Assembly: GCA_027475525.1 (NCBI GenBank)
Contig: JAMWFC010000037.1
Span: 1,369,419 to 1,433,418, forward strand
Source: Macrolepiota albuminosa
Taxonomy: Eukaryota > Basidiomycota > Agaricomycetes > Agaricales > Agaricaceae
Direction of reading: 5' to 3'
DNA: 64,000 bases
The position numbers and the translations under genes were made by a program. This document shows, in pieces, positions 62,326-64,000 of the stretch; the first letter of the stretch is position 1, and each line of letters begins with the position of its first letter. Below the pieces are notes generated by a model. It had not been told where the DNA came from, did not search any database, and worked only from the letters and a program-made list of their open reading frames with translations.

Positions 62326-64000
62326 TTACGCACGGCCTCGACCTCTCTGTAAGTGTCCAGCTCCTCTGCCTCTGTAGCTCTGTCTACTATTTTGCCAAGG
62401 GTAGCCAAATCCTCTCACTTGGCTGCTGCGGTTGTACTGAGAAATTCCGCTCTGCTTCTCATCTACGAAGTCCATTGTTTCTGCTCTGTCCCCTGGGCCA
62501 TTTGATCGGTATCCAAGCCAACCCAGAAGCTTTAAAAAGGGGCAGTTGAACAAATCATGGTCCATGGATTTGCATTCTGTGCAGAGCAGCTGGTCGTACT
62601 TGCCTGTCAGTGCATGGCTTTTTCCAAAAGTTAAGGTCTTGAAAGTGCAGGCTCTCATTTTCCTATAAAGGTTTTTATAGTCTTCGTCATTGAAGCCTGG
62701 CTCATTTTTGAAGTACAAATTTTAGCACCTGATTGTGTTTGTTTGCAGTTTGATTGGTAAGTATGATGCTCGTATGTCTAGTATGTGGTCTAGAGCCTCC
62801 TCGGTGGGAAGGTCAGTGTAGTTCTCCATGATTGCCCTTATCTTGGGTGAAGATTGGAAGGTGTGCTTGGCCAAGTCTTCCACCAGGAGTTGGGCACTTT
62901 GTGTATTGTTGTATGCAAGGCCTCTCATTGTGAGGATGTACAGGTGTCGGGGCGGTTGTCTCAGAAGGAAAAAGACTGTTGCTTCCAGGGATGCGACAAC
63001 TTCTAGGTCCAGCAGTTTTTGTGCTTGTTGTGGGTCAAGGCCCATGATCAGGAGGTGGTAAGAGTGTGGGTACCTGTTTTCTCCATTGGGTGGTAGCTTT
63101 GCTCTGAGAAAATAACAGCTACACTTTCGTCGTGGTCCACGTATACCAGGTTTTTTATTACTTTTTTAATTGTGTCACCAACTCTCATCTTTCCTATCTC
63201 CATTGGTTCATACCTGCCCCTGTAGAGTCTAGCCCAGATTGTGGGTCCAGCAATATCCTCCCATTCATTCAGGGTTTCTGTGGCAATGTTGAAAGCGGGG
63301 TCTGCTGCTAGGCATACCTTGGGCCAGCCTCCTGGTGGTGTGGCTGTCCTACAAAAACTCTTGCCGTTGGTCGTGATATCACCCTCTGTGGTTTCAAACC
63401 ATAGTTCTGGATCATCTCGGTCTGGGTCTCCCTGTTCTCCAAGTTTGTAGGGTTCCGGGTTAGGGTGGAGACATTCATAGGGCTGTTTATATTGTGGTCC
63501 TGCTCAGGGAGGTTTTGGTCATTGTTGCGTAGGCTCTTCTGTGCGGTCTTCTGGTGGGCTGGGTGCTCATAGGGATCTTCCATCATTGCTGTGGGGTCCT
63601 TGGCTCCAGCCTTTGGGGTGGTTGCTGACTGTGTTCCACTTCTGGCCTTAGGAATCTTACCTGACCTGCTTCCATTTTTCTGGGGTCCGGTTTCAGCATT
63701 GGTGTAGTTCAGGGTGGGTGCAGGTGCGATAGAGCTCATACTTCAGGAGTCCTGTGGGTCTCCTTCATCCTCGCTCAGATCCGTACCACTTTTGGTTGCT
63801 TGTTTTTTTGCGGTTCTTTCTTTAATGAGGGAGTTGGAGTGGAGGCGTTTGTTGGTGTCATAGGGTTTGGCTGCAGCCCTCTTGACCTTTTTGCAATTTT
63901 TCCTTGGTGTAACAACCTTCCAGCCCTCCACTGTGTTTTTATTACTGAGGAGGGCATTGACGTCGTCACTAGCCAGGCCCAAAGTATTGTCAATCTTGAT
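62326..64000 (-). pseudogene. LINE ORF1 (gag-like, zinc knuckle), partial
   Basis: From the right edge: a Lys-rich basic part beginning before the window (LGLASDDVNALLSNKNTVEG, about 63985-63925), a TGA near 63743, a Pro/Asn/Gln-rich part (63739-63308), a middle domain (63045-62722) and a C-terminal part with a Cys/His knuckle, LCTECKSMDHDLFNCPF (about 62595-62545), then an Arg/Gly-rich tail (QSYRGRGAGHLQRGRGR, ending at 62326). This fits LINE ORF1 proteins, which coat the element RNA. Several frame changes and stops make it non-functional. Confidence 0.75.

Larger units (their letters stand above)
56672..64000 (-). mobile_element. Non-LTR retrotransposon (LINE, Tad1-like), 5' end beyond the window
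   Basis: Minus-strand element with a 3' poly(A) tail visible as 19 T on the plus strand at 56672-56690, then upstream (higher coordinates) RNase H, RT, AP endonuclease and an ORF1 with a zinc knuckle. ORF1-EN-RT-RNase H order is typical of fungal Tad1-like LINEs. There are many stops and frameshifts in every domain, so the copy is dead. The 5' end lies past 64000, so the target duplication cannot be checked. Confidence 0.88.

Noticed and set aside
1..64000. tRNA or rRNA genes, Starship- or Helitron-type captains, and plasmid or viral replication genes
   Set aside because: By eye, no cloverleaf with a T-loop consensus, rRNA core, tyrosine recombinase, RepHel or capsid block was found on either strand.

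Overview
The window reads as nuclear DNA of a mushroom-forming fungus (Basidiomycota, Agaricomycetes). The real genes are split by many GT-AG introns of about 45-60 bases, intergenic gaps are short in the genic part, and the gene families and transposons are ones typical of Agaricomycetes. No CRISPR array, operon or bacterial signal is present. I could not name a species. Layout: 1-10102 is a pile of Ty3/gypsy LTR-retrotransposon copies on the minus strand, one of them split by a plus-strand LTR-type insertion. 10103-11876 is AT-rich, repeat-bearing DNA. 11877-22774 is a genic stretch: a ferric reductase, an EthD/dimeric-barrel-like ORF, two unrecognised divergent genes, fragments of eIF4G and of a repetitive mushroom gene family, and a ten-exon flavin-dependent halogenase. 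22871-28680 is a complete, young chromodomain gypsy element with 253-bp LTRs and a 5-bp target duplication. 29519-48181 is a housekeeping block: a KRE6/SKN1-type GH16 protein, adenylosuccinate lyase, a Ser/Pro-rich protein, uroporphyrinogen-III synthase divergent from a mitochondrial citrate carrier, an unknown three-part protein, an RluA-type pseudouridine synthase and a secreted decarboxylase-like amidohydrolase. 49286-55715 is a complete-ended but decayed hAT DNA transposon loaded with hairpins and a 61-bp satellite. 56672-64000 is a decayed non-LTR retrotransposon (LINE, Tad1-like order ORF1-EN-RT-RNase H) running off the right edge. The housekeeping genes do not form one pathway. HEM4 serves heme synthesis, the citrate carrier exports mitochondrial citrate, ADE13 serves purine synthesis, the GH16 protein serves cell-wall glucan, and the ferric reductase serves iron uptake. 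HEM4 and the carrier share an 80-bp divergent promoter. The halogenase has no recognisable terpene, polyketide or peptide synthase next to it in this window, and the young chromovirus sits just past its stop codon. Two cross-cutting observations stand out. First, twelve direct duplications across the window all have a period of exactly 77 bases, which looks like a k-mer assembly artefact; because 77 is not a multiple of three they break reading frames. Second, the minus-strand gypsy family carries a primer-binding site exactly complementary to 13 bases inside its own LTR, the layout of Tf1-type self-priming, and also two tandem retropepsin domains. The most structured non-coding DNA is the hairpin-and-satellite composite inside the hAT element, whose two copies keep a stem through a paired base change.
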